DNA of 33,121 nucleotides, from positions 33,008 to 66,128 of the forward strand of contig DBXM01000012.1 in the NCBI GenBank assembly GCA_002309655.1, in the 5' to 3' direction. A model generated the notes under the pieces. The model searched no databases. It was not told the origin of the DNA and saw nothing but the letters and a program-made list of their open reading frames with translations. The DNA is from Mageeibacillus sp. UBA1212 (GTDB lineage Bacteria > Bacillota > Clostridia > UBA1212). Below are positions 24,013 to 31,694 of the stretch, piece after piece. The translations under genes and the position numbers were made by a program. Within the stretch, counting starts at the first letter, position 1. Each line of letters begins with the position of its first letter.

Positions 24013-25554
24013 ATGAAAATGAGGCTTGAAAGCGTTATAGCGGCGACAGGCGGGAAGACCGTCAGGCAGGGCGGGGAGTCGCATCTCTCGCGTGAGATCC
24101 GCCGCGTTATAACCGATTCAAGGCTGCTGAAGAGCGGCCGCGGGAATGCTTCTTCGTGCGCACAGGGCGCGGGAGAGGACTTTTCCGACACCGCTTTTTT
24201 GGCTATAAAAGGGGAAAAATTCGACGGCAACGACTACATTGCGGACGCGCTTTTGGCAGGGGTTGCGCTGGTTGTAGCCGGTCCGTGCGCGGAGAAGATC
24301 GACGCGGCGCTGGCAATTGTACCGGATTCGGGAACGTGGATCGTTTCGTGCGACGACACGCTGGCCGCCTACGGAAACATCGCGAAGGCTTCCCGGGCGG
24401 CAAACCCTGACCTCAAGATCGTCGGCGTGACAGGCAGCGTCGGGAAGACGACCTGCAAGGAGTTCGTTCTCGCGGCGCTCTCGGCGTGCGTTCCCGCGCA
24501 GGGCACAAAGGCCAATTTTAACAACGAAGTCGGCGTGCCGGCGACCGTTCTCGACATTGCGAACACTACGCGGGCGGCGGTCGTGGAGATGGGAATGCGC
24601 GGCCCCGGCCAAATCTCCTACCTCGCGAACATAGTGCGCCCCGACGTCGCGATCGTCACCAACATCGGCTGCGCCCACCTCGAGCTCCTGGGAACAATGG
24701 AGAACACGCGGCGCGCCAAGCTTGAGATCGCGCAGGGAATGGGCCCCGCCAACACATTGATTTTAAACGGCGACGACAGCCTGCTCTCCGACGATCAGGC
24801 GGTTTCTGAGATCCTTCGCGAATACGGAGCGTCGCCTTCGATAATCACCTTCGGCATGAATGAAAAGAACGGACGCCTGCCCGACGTCTGCGCGCTCGAT
24901 ATCGAGCCTGCTGCGGGCGGCATGAAGTTCAAGCTTTATATTGGCGGAGAGTTTTTCGCGGACGCTTCAATAGGAATGAGCGGTAGGCACAACGTTTACG
25001 CGGCCCTCGCTGCGGTCGCGGCGGCGAAAACCATTGGATTCACTGAAGAAGACATCAGGGAGAAGGTCCTTCCGGCCGTCGCCTCGCTGACTTCAGAGAA
25101 GACGGGACGTCAGAACGTGGCGGAATACGGCGGCATCCTGCTGATCGACGACTGCTACAACGCCGGCCCCGAGTCGGTCAAGGCGCAGCTCGAGGTGCTC
25201 GCGGGCCTTCCGGTCGGCGAGGACGGCAGAAGGGTGGCCTTCCTGGGCGACATGCTGGAGCTGGGTTCCGTCTCCGTTCAGGAACACATCGCGGTCGGCG
25301 AAAAGTGCGCGGCCCTGGGCATCGACACTGTAGTGTGCGTGGGCGAGCGCGCGCGCGACATAGGCTTCGGAGGCGCGCGCCACCGCTGCAAAACCGAATT
25401 CTTCTTTGTGGGCGACTCGGAGACCGCCGCGGAGAGGGTGGCGGAGTTTGCCGGCAGGGGAGACGCGGTTCTCGTCAAGGGCTCGCACGCGATGCACATG
25501 GAAAGGATTTCCGCGAAGATCAAAAGTGGCTTTAAAACAAAGACTGAAGCCTGA
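24013..25554 (+). CDS. murF: UDP-N-acetylmuramoyl-tripeptide--D-alanyl-D-alanine ligase
   Basis: MurF adds D-Ala-D-Ala to the UDP-MurNAc tripeptide, completing the cytoplasmic peptidoglycan precursor. The 513-residue product carries the ATP loop GVTGSVGKTT (138-147), NFNNEVGVPATVL, the metal and carbamate-lysine region EMGMRGPGQISYL, and the C-terminal DDCYNAGPESVKAQLEVL and LGDMLELG motifs. The N-terminal domain has an insertion of about 15 residues (around RGNASSCAQGAGEDF) between otherwise conserved blocks. The ATG at 24013 follows GAGGA. The 61-base gap to the GH43 gene contains no terminator or clear promoter, so it may be read from the nucleoside hydrolase promoter. murE, which normally precedes it, is absent. 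Confidence 0.96.
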   Translation: MKMRLESVIAATGGKTVRQGGESHLSREIRRVITDSRLLKSGRGNASSCAQGAGEDFSDTAFLAIKGEKFDGNDYIADALLAGVALVVAGPCAEKIDAALAIVPDSGTWIVSCDDTLAAYGNIAKASRAANPDLKIVGVTGSVGKTTCKEFVLAALSACVPAQGTKANFNNEVGVPATVLDIANTTRAAVVEMGMRGPGQISYLANIVRPDVAIVTNIGCAHLELLGTMENTRRAKLEIAQGMGPANTLILNGDDSLLSDDQAVSEILREYGASPSIITFGMNEKNGRLPDVCALDIEPAAGGMKFKLYIGGEFFADASIGMSGRHNVYAALAAVAAAKTIGFTEEDIREKVLPAVASLTSEKTGRQNVAEYGGILLIDDCYNAGPESVKAQLEVLAGLPVGEDGRRVAFLGDMLELGSVSVQEHIAVGEKCAALGIDTVVCVGERARDIGFGGARHRCKTEFFFVGDSETAAERVAEFAGRGDAVLVKGSHAMHMERISAKIKSGFKTKTEA

Positions 25555-25579
25555 AAATTCACGATATTTATTTCATGAC

Positions 25580-25592
25580 ATTTCCGGGAAAT
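25580..25592 (+). repeat. Intergenic palindrome family, copy 2 (murF-mraY gap)
   Basis: ATTTCC-G-GGAAAT, a 13-base perfect palindrome with one central base. It is preceded by GAC as in the other copies. It lies 25 bases after murF and about 60 before mraY. Confidence 0.75.
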
Positions 25593-25653
25593 ATCATTTT
25601 TACTTTCAGAAAAAACGGTCATCAAAACCGGTTAAGAAACAGGAGACATAATT

Positions 25654-26640
25654 ATGTGGGTAGCTGAATTGACTTGTCTTGCGGTCGCGTTCGTGCTGGC
25701 GGTGCTGGCAGGACCCGCGGTAATTCCGCTTATGAGAAGACTGAAGTTCGGTCAGACCGAGCGCTACAACGGCGTCGAATCGCACCTCGCCAAGAACGGG
25801 ACGCCGACGATGGGCGGCTGGATATTCATGATTCCGGTGGTCCTCGTCACGGTCGTTTACGCGCTGATCAAGAAGGACTGGGGGCTGCTCGTTCTGCCCG
25901 CGGTCACGCTGCTCTTCGGCGCGGTGGGCTTCGTCGACGACTTCCTCAAGGTCAAAAAGAAGAACAAGGACGGGTTCATCTGGTGGCAGAAGCTGCTCGT
26001 GCTCATCGCGATCAGCGTCGGGTTTGCCTGCTACATGCAGTTCGCGGTCAAGAACGGCGCCTCGATCGACTTCATGTTCCTGGGCAAGAACCACACGATC
26101 TCACTGTCGTGGATCTACATACCCTTCGTGGCCTTCACGATGCTGGCGGAGAGCAACGCCGTGAACCTCACCGACGGACTTGACGGACTCTGCGCGGGCT
26201 CGTCGATTCTGGTGTTCGTGCTTCTCGCGCTCTCGTCGGTCTATCTTTTCGCGAACAAAACCGTTTCCGTGTTTTCGGCGGCTTTCGTCGGCGCGCTGGC
26301 GGGATTCCTGGTGTTCAACTACCACCCCGCGAAAATATTCATGGGCGACACCGGCTCGCTGGCAATAGGCGGCGCATTGGGGGCGGCGGCTTTGATGTGC
26401 GGACATCCGTTCATGCTCTTCTTCGGCGGACTGCTGTTCGTGTTCGAGGCGCTGTCGGTGCTGCTCCAGGTCGGTTATTTCAAAATTTCCCACGGAAAAA
26501 GAATATTCAAAATGGCGCCGCTGCACCACCACTTTGAAAAGTGCGGCTGGAAGGAACTCACGGTCACGTACACGTTTTGGGCGTTCGTGGCGGTCTGCTG
26601 CATTGTGACTTACATTCTCGCAAGAGGGTTCGCAAGATGA
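25654..26640 (+). CDS. mraY: Phospho-N-acetylmuramoyl-pentapeptide-transferase
   Basis: MraY transfers phospho-MurNAc-pentapeptide from UDP to undecaprenyl phosphate in the membrane, forming lipid I. The 328-residue, ten-helix protein has the usual motifs: NGTPTMGGWIFM, the Asp-rich GFVDDFLKVKKKNKDG, NAVNLTDGLDGL, MGDTGSLAIGG with a catalytic Asp, and APLHHHFEKCGW. AGGAGA lies about 9 bases before the ATG. Its stop overlaps the ftsW start (ATGA). murD, which often comes between mraY and ftsW, is missing. Confidence 0.97.
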   Translation: MWVAELTCLAVAFVLAVLAGPAVIPLMRRLKFGQTERYNGVESHLAKNGTPTMGGWIFMIPVVLVTVVYALIKKDWGLLVLPAVTLLFGAVGFVDDFLKVKKKNKDGFIWWQKLLVLIAISVGFACYMQFAVKNGASIDFMFLGKNHTISLSWIYIPFVAFTMLAESNAVNLTDGLDGLCAGSSILVFVLLALSSVYLFANKTVSVFSAAFVGALAGFLVFNYHPAKIFMGDTGSLAIGGALGAAALMCGHPFMLFFGGLLFVFEALSVLLQVGYFKISHGKRIFKMAPLHHHFEKCGWKELTVTYTFWAFVAVCCIVTYILARGFAR

Positions 26641-27803
26641 AAGCCGGCATCAAAAACAAGCAATTCGATTTCGTTCTCCTGTTCGTCATCCTGGCCATTC
26701 TCGGCGTGGGGTTGCTTATGTCTGCGAGTTCGAGCTTCGTGAGATCCGGGTACTTGAGCGGTGACGCTGCCAAAATGATGCGAAGCCAGTTCATTTACGC
26801 GGCCCTGGGTATCGCTGTGATGATAGGCGTGTCGTTTGTCGATTACCGGATTTACAAACGGGTAGCGGGACTGTTATTGTGGGCTGTCATTGCAATGTGT
26901 CTTTACGCGGCAGCTTTCGGAAAAACGTGGAACGACGCAAACAGGTGGATACAGATCGGATCGAGTTTCAGGTTTCAGCCTTCGGAATTACTTAAGGTGG
27001 CTGTAATCATTTACCTTGCATCGGTTCTCTCGGATTCCAGAATGGGCGAACGGTCGAAAAAATGGTACGGTCTTATCACGGTCATTGCCCCGTTTGGTCT
27101 GGCGTTAGTATCGGTTTTGATTCAGAAACACGCGAGCGCGACGATAATCATAGGACTGATTGGTCTTGCTATTATGATTTTTGCGGGTGTGCGCTGGTAC
27201 GTTATTGCGGTCAGCGGTGTCGCCGGAGCCGGGATGGTTGCTGTTCTCGCATTGCTCAAGAAGGATCTTTTTGAACATATTAAGCCGAGAATCGCAGTTT
27301 ATTTGGCGACGGTTTTCGGCAATACCGCGATGAATTTGCCTGAAGATACCAAACTTAACGAAGCGCAACTCGTGCAAATCAGGAACTCGCTCTGGGCAAT
27401 CGGGTCGGGAGGCCTAACCGGTGCGGGCTTCGGCAAGAGCATTCAGAAATACTCATATCTTCCCGAGGCCTACAACGATTTTATCTTTGCAATTACTGCC
27501 GAGGAGCTCGGATTTGCGGGGGTAACGGTCGTAATTCTGCTATACCTCGCGCTGATTCTGCGCGGAACCAGGGTGGCTTTTTCGTGCAAGGACAGTCTCG
27601 GAAGCTTGATGGCCGCGGGAATCATCGTGATGATTACGGTGCAGACTGTCTTCAACCTCTCGGTCGTTTCGGCGCTGATTCCGGTAACCGGCGTCGGCCT
27701 TCCGATGTTCAGCTACGGCGGAACATCGCTTGTGACGATTCTCGGCGCTATGGGAATCCTTCTCAACATCGCGAAGCAGTCGGACTACCCGAAGCTCGGC
27801 TGA
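26637..27803 (+). CDS. ftsW: SEDS-family peptidoglycan glycosyltransferase FtsW
   Basis: FtsW polymerises lipid II into glycan strands at the division septum together with a class B penicillin-binding protein. The 388-residue polytopic protein has the SEDS motifs ANRWIQIGS, FQPSELLKVA, SYLPEAYNDFIFAITAEELGF (the Asp of NDF is the likely catalytic residue) and GVGLPMFSYGGTS. Position next to mraY favours FtsW over RodA. The ATG at 26637 overlaps the mraY stop by 4 bases, so translation is coupled. From about 26700 to 27540 the base composition is clearly less GC-rich and the codon choice more relaxed than in mraY or polA, although the protein looks intact. Confidence 0.95.
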   Translation: MKAGIKNKQFDFVLLFVILAILGVGLLMSASSSFVRSGYLSGDAAKMMRSQFIYAALGIAVMIGVSFVDYRIYKRVAGLLLWAVIAMCLYAAAFGKTWNDANRWIQIGSSFRFQPSELLKVAVIIYLASVLSDSRMGERSKKWYGLITVIAPFGLALVSVLIQKHASATIIIGLIGLAIMIFAGVRWYVIAVSGVAGAGMVAVLALLKKDLFEHIKPRIAVYLATVFGNTAMNLPEDTKLNEAQLVQIRNSLWAIGSGGLTGAGFGKSIQKYSYLPEAYNDFIFAITAEELGFAGVTVVILLYLALILRGTRVAFSCKDSLGSLMAAGIIVMITVQTVFNLSVVSALIPVTGVGLPMFSYGGTSLVTILGAMGILLNIAKQSDYPKLG

Positions 27804-27819
27804 TCTTTTCAAAAACGAC

Positions 27820-27846
27820 TCCCCGGATCCGGTTGCGACCCGGGGA
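27820..27846 (+). terminator. Probable terminator after ftsW
   Basis: TCCCCGG (27820-27826) pairs with CCGGGGA (27840-27846) around a 13-base loop, followed by ATTTCAT. The U-run is weak, so termination may be partial. Confidence 0.6.
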
Positions 27847-27901
27847 ATTTCATAAAAAGCGGTTTTAGGAAACGCTTCGGCTTTTTGCCGGAAAAACGTG
27901 A

Positions 27902-27916
27902 CATTTCCCGGAAATG
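27902..27916 (+). repeat. Intergenic palindrome family, copy 3 (ftsW-polA gap)
   Basis: CATTTCC-C-GGAAATG, a 15-base perfect palindrome with one central base, preceded by TGA. It lies about 50 bases upstream of the predicted polA -10. Confidence 0.8.
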
Positions 27917-27961
27917 CTTTAAAGCCGAAAATAATTCTTCGCTGTTAAAAGCGTTCGTTTT

Positions 27962-27971
27962 GTGGTAAAAT
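27962..27971 (+). promoter_or_regulatory. polA promoter (extended -10)
   Basis: TGTGGTAAAAT (27961-27971), an extended -10 with TG at 27963-27964 and TAAAAT at 27966-27971, similar to the lon promoter. The -35 is poor (TGTTAA at 27943-27948, 17-base spacing). Confidence 0.6.
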
Positions 27972-28041
27972 ATTACAGCCCGGGAAGGGCGCTTTTTGAA
28001 CGGAAAAACATTCCCGCAACGGGAAAACAAAGGAAAAGTAG

Positions 28042-30795
28042 ATGAAAAAACTTCTTCTCATAGACGGAAACAGTATCGCGAACAGGGCTTTTTACGGCAC
28101 CGGCGCGAACATGCTGAAAAATGCCGAGGGCCTTTATACGGGGGCAGTCTACGGCTTCGTGAATATGCTCATGAAGGCGATCGAGAGCGAGAAGCCGGAA
28201 CTGGTCTGCGTGGCGTTTGACGCGGGGCGGCACACTTTCAGGCACGACATGTACAGCGGGTACAAGGCCAACCGGAAGGGAATGCCGGACGAACTGAGAG
28301 TTCAGATGCCCGTGATTAAAGAGGTGCTTGACGCGTTCGGAATTGCGCACACGCAGGCGGCGGACATCGAGGCGGACGATATTATAGGGACGCTCTCGAA
28401 GGAGGCGTCGAAGCGCGGCGTGCAGTCCGTGATTCTGACCGGCGACAAGGACTCGTTGCAGCTGGTTGACGGCATGACGACGGTGCTTCTTCCGGTGACC
28501 GCGGCGGGAACGACGACGGTCAACAGGGTGGTCCCCGAAAAGGTCGCGGAGGTGTTCAACGGCGCGCCGGCTGAATGGGTGGTCCCGATGAAGGCGCTCA
28601 TGGGCGACAGCTCCGACAACATTCCCGGCTGTCCCGGAATCGGCCCGAAGGGCGCGCTGGCGCTGCTGACCCAGTTCGGCGGCCTCGACGAAATCTTTGC
28701 CGGGATTGACGAAGTTGCGAGCAAGTCGACGCGCGAAAAACTGGAAAACAACAAGGATTTGTGCTACCTGAGCCTCGAACTGGCCAAAATCAAACGCGAC
28801 GTGCCGCTCGACGTCATCACCCCCGACGGCTCGCTTGAGTCGCTGGAGAAGCAGAAGACCGACTATGCGGAGCTGTTGCGCCTCTTTAAGAAGCTCGAGT
28901 TCAGGAAGCTGATAAAGTCAATGAAGCTCGAGGAACTCGCCGAAAACGACGCCGCGGAGGCGCGCGGGAACGCTGATGTGGATCCGGACGACACTGAACT
29001 GTCACTCTTCGACGCTGATTTGGGCGATACGAAAGGCGGGGCGGCGGAAGGCTCCGCTACAGGCGCGAACAACGCGAAGAACCGCGCCATTAAAATCGAG
29101 GCGCGCACGCCGGAAGAACTAAAAACGGCCGCCGGCGCGCTCTCCGGATGCGACGAAAGTTACCTTATTATAGAGAAAAACAAAGGCGACCTTTCCGCGG
29201 TAACCGTTTACGGGCGCAAAACCCGTGAAGGCGGCGGTGAGACACCCGGAGAGTATTTTTACATTCCTCTTCCCGACGGCGGCGCCGTCAAACAATTCGC
29301 CGAAGCGTTCTCGACTGTTCTCGGCGACGCAAGCGTCAAAAAGTACTTCTTCGACGCGAAGCCGCTCATTACCGCCTGCCTCAGGCACGGTGTCAAAATT
29401 ACGCCGGTCACCAACGACGTCGCGATTTGCGCCTACCTGGCGGACTCCACCCGCAAGCTGGACGAGTACGAGTCGGCGGTGCGGTTCTTCACCGGGAAAG
29501 ACCGGCCCGAGATAGATTTTATGCCGGAGGTGTGCGAAGCGGCCTACAAAAAGCTCTGCGCCGACGGAATGAAGCGCCTTCTCGAGGAGATCGAGCTCCC
29601 GATGATTTCGGTTCTTGCGGGAATGGAGACCCGCGGCGTGAAGGTCGACCCCGAGGTCCTCAAAAAAGAAGGCGAGAAGTACTCGAAAAACCTCGAGTCG
29701 CTCAAGGAGCGCATTTACGAACTTTGCGGGACGGAGTTCAACATCAACTCGCCGCGCCAGCTGGGAGAGGTCCTTTTCGACAAGCTCGGCATCGGAGGCG
29801 GCAAGAAAAACAAGACGAAAACCGGCTACAAGACCGGCCAGGAGATTCTTGAGGAGATCGCGGACGAACATCCGGTGATTCCGCTGATTCTCGAATACCG
29901 CCAGAACGCGAAGCTGAAATCCACCTACATCGACGGTCTGCTGTCGGTCATCGACGGCGAAACGGGGCGCGTTTATTCCACGTTCAACCAGACGGTCACG
30001 GCGACAGGCAGGCTCAGTTCCAGCGAGCCCAACCTCCAGAACATCCCGGTGCGACACGAGCTCGGCCGCGAGATCAGGAAGGCGTTTGTGGCGGGAAGTC
30101 CGGACGGCGTTCTTGTGGACGCGGACTATTCCCAGATTGAGCTGAGGCTGCTGGCGGTTATGTCCGGCGATGAGAATATGATTGCGGCGTTTGAGAGCGG
30201 CGAGGACATTCACACCTTAACGGCGGCCGACGTGAACGGAATCGAGCCTTCAGAGGTCACGTACGAGATGCGTTCGGCTGCGAAGGCGGTCAACTTCGGA
30301 ATCGTCTACGGTATGAGCGAGTACGGACTCGCGCGCGAGATCGGCGTGTCGGTGGCGGAGGCGAGAAGGTACATCGCGGGGTATTTCAGAAAGTTCCCGG
30401 GCGTCAGAACGTTCCTGGAGGAGCTGAAGTCGTTCGCGAAGCGGAACGGTTTCGCGGTGACGCCGTGGGGCCGGAGAAGGTACCTGCCCGAGCTCATCAA
30501 CCCCAAGTACCCGGTGAGGCAGTTCGGCGAGAGAGTCGCCACAAACATGCCGATACAGGGCGCCGCGGCGGATATTATAAAGCTGGCGATGGTCAGGGTC
30601 GAGAACGAACTCGAAAAGAGGGGGCTCAAGTCGAGGCTTGTGCTGCAGGTTCACGACGAGCTGCTGGTCGACTGTCCGCGGGAAGAAGAGGAGACGGTGA
30701 GGCAACTGCTCAAGGAATGCATGGAGGGCGTTGCGGACTTCGGGCTCAGGCTTCCGGTGTCGACGTCATCAGGCTATTCCTGGGAAAAGCAGTAA
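28042..30795 (+). CDS. polA: DNA polymerase I, with degenerate proofreading domain
   Basis: Pol I fills gaps and removes RNA primers during replication and repair. The 917-residue product has an N-terminal 5' nuclease domain (about 1-300, with LLIDGNSIANRAFYG, ADIEADDIIG and GDSSDNIPG). Polymerase motif A is DADYSQIELR starting at Asp693, motif B is KAVNFGIVYG starting at Lys748, and motif C is VHDE with His871 and Asp872. The middle 3'-5' exonuclease domain (about 350-500) lacks the Asp-x-Glu of Exo I (the equivalent reads LIIEKNKG) and the Exo III Tyr-Asp pair, so proofreading is most likely absent, as in Bacillus Pol I. A short acidic linker (about 305-345) joins the first two domains. AAAGGA lies about 7 bases before the ATG. 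Confidence 0.97.
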   Translation: MKKLLLIDGNSIANRAFYGTGANMLKNAEGLYTGAVYGFVNMLMKAIESEKPELVCVAFDAGRHTFRHDMYSGYKANRKGMPDELRVQMPVIKEVLDAFGIAHTQAADIEADDIIGTLSKEASKRGVQSVILTGDKDSLQLVDGMTTVLLPVTAAGTTTVNRVVPEKVAEVFNGAPAEWVVPMKALMGDSSDNIPGCPGIGPKGALALLTQFGGLDEIFAGIDEVASKSTREKLENNKDLCYLSLELAKIKRDVPLDVITPDGSLESLEKQKTDYAELLRLFKKLEFRKLIKSMKLEELAENDAAEARGNADVDPDDTELSLFDADLGDTKGGAAEGSATGANNAKNRAIKIEARTPEELKTAAGALSGCDESYLIIEKNKGDLSAVTVYGRKTREGGGETPGEYFYIPLPDGGAVKQFAEAFSTVLGDASVKKYFFDAKPLITACLRHGVKITPVTNDVAICAYLADSTRKLDEYESAVRFFTGKDRPEIDFMPEVCEAAYKKLCADGMKRLLEEIELPMISVLAGMETRGVKVDPEVLKKEGEKYSKNLESLKERIYELCGTEFNINSPRQLGEVLFDKLGIGGGKKNKTKTGYKTGQEILEEIADEHPVIPLILEYRQNAKLKSTYIDGLLSVIDGETGRVYSTFNQTVTATGRLSSSEPNLQNIPVRHELGREIRKAFVAGSPDGVLVDADYSQIELRLLAVMSGDENMIAAFESGEDIHTLTAADVNGIEPSEVTYEMRSAAKAVNFGIVYGMSEYGLAREIGVSVAEARRYIAGYFRKFPGVRTFLEELKSFAKRNGFAVTPWGRRRYLPELINPKYPVRQFGERVATNMPIQGAAADIIKLAMVRVENELEKRGLKSRLVLQVHDELLVDCPREEEETVRQLLKECMEGVADFGLRLPVSTSSGYSWEKQ

Positions 30796-30882
30796 ACCGC
30801 CGATACGAGTCCAAGTGGGCTCAGGAGGATTCGCCCTTTGTCCTCGCATCGGACGGTTTGGCGTGAAATAAGGTGTCTGCGA

Positions 30883-30897
30883 CATTTCCCGGAAATG
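30883..30897 (+). repeat. Intergenic palindrome family, copy 4 (polA-coaE gap)
   Basis: CATTTCC-C-GGAAATG, identical over 15 bases to copy 3 and preceded by GA. It lies 46 bases before the coaE start codon. Confidence 0.8.
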
Positions 30898-30943
30898 CCG
30901 GAAAATATGAAAAATCAAGAAAAAACAAGTTCGGAGGCGTTTT

Positions 30944-31555
30944 ATGCGTGTTCTCGGAGTGACAGGCGGCACAGGAACCGGCAAGTCGACCGTGACCGGA
31001 ATATTAAAAAAGATGGGCTGCGAGGTAATCGACGCCGACAAAATCGCGAAATCGCTGCAACGGAAAGGCACCGCGGTTTTCCGCGAGATCGTTGAGTATT
31101 TCGGGGAAGAGGCGGTCGACAAAGAAACCGGCGAACTCGACAGAGGCCGGCTGTCAAAGCGCGTTTTTGACAGTCCCGGCGACCTTCTGGCGCTCAACCG
31201 GATCGTTCACAAGGCGGTCGCAAAAGAAATTAAAAGGCGCCTGACCGTTCTCAGAAAGAGAGACGTTGCGTGCGCGGTGCTTGACGTGCCGATTCCGGTC
31301 GAGAACGGCTTCTTCGACGTGTCCGACTGCGTGTGGGCAGTTGTCGCCAACGACGACCTGAGAATCGAGCGGCTCATGGAGCGCAACGGCTACACCGAGG
31401 AAGAGGCTGAAAGGCGGATCGCGGCGCAGCTCTCGAACAGTGAATACGCGGCGCTGGCAGACGTTGTTATCGACAACGAAGGAACTTACGAAGAACTCGA
31501 GCGGTTGGTCGACTTCGAGTTCAGGCGCACGGTGCTTCCCGACGAAAAGCCGTGA
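30944..31555 (+). CDS. coaE: Dephospho-CoA kinase
   Basis: CoaE phosphorylates the 3'-hydroxyl of dephospho-CoA, the last step of CoA synthesis in the cytoplasm. The 203-residue product has the P-loop GGTGTGKST (8-16), DADKIAKSL (the DAD motif of the family), the LNRIVHKAV helix, LDVPIPVENGF in place of the usual DVPLLFE, and the lid region RLMERNGYTEEEAERRI. It ends with VIDNEGTYEELERLV. GGAGG lies 6 bases before the ATG. Following polA is a common arrangement in Bacillota, although mutM often comes between them. CoA made here is also the donor for the Sfp enzyme in the same window. Confidence 0.95.
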   Translation: MRVLGVTGGTGTGKSTVTGILKKMGCEVIDADKIAKSLQRKGTAVFREIVEYFGEEAVDKETGELDRGRLSKRVFDSPGDLLALNRIVHKAVAKEIKRRLTVLRKRDVACAVLDVPIPVENGFFDVSDCVWAVVANDDLRIERLMERNGYTEEEAERRIAAQLSNSEYAALADVVIDNEGTYEELERLVDFEFRRTVLPDEKP

Positions 31556-31627
31556 CAAAACCGTGACCGCACAGTGAGCAGGCGGAAAACGCCGGAGAAG
31601 TATTGAAAAAGGCTTAAAGCCGTAAAG

Positions 31628-31656
31628 TTGCAAGAAACAAGCGGTAAGAGTATAAT
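31628..31656 (+). promoter_or_regulatory. Flippase gene promoter
   Basis: TTGCAA (31628-31633), a 17-base spacer and a perfect TATAAT (31651-31656). Confidence 0.8.
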
Positions 31657-31663
31657 ATTACCG
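31642..31663. promoter_or_regulatory. Putative operator around the flippase -10
   Basis: CGGTAA (31642-31647) and TTACCG (31658-31663) form a perfect inverted repeat, 10 bases apart, bracketing the TATAAT. A repressor bound here would block the promoter. The regulator is unknown. Confidence 0.5.
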
Positions 31664-31694
31664 AAAAAATCCCAAAAACGGAGAACTGACAGCC

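Noticed and set aside
27870..27895. Second hairpin after ftsW (CGGCTTTTTGCCG)
   Set aside because: Only 4 base pairs with mismatches beyond; too weak to call a terminator.
29119..30213. 364-codon minus-strand frame opposite polA
   Set aside because: Shadow of the polymerase gene; no recognisable motif.
30838..31095. Possible small gene between polA and coaE, starting at TTG after AGGAGG
   Set aside because: The AGGAGG at 30823 is tempting, but the frame runs into coaE out of frame and most of its length is shadow; no family resemblance.
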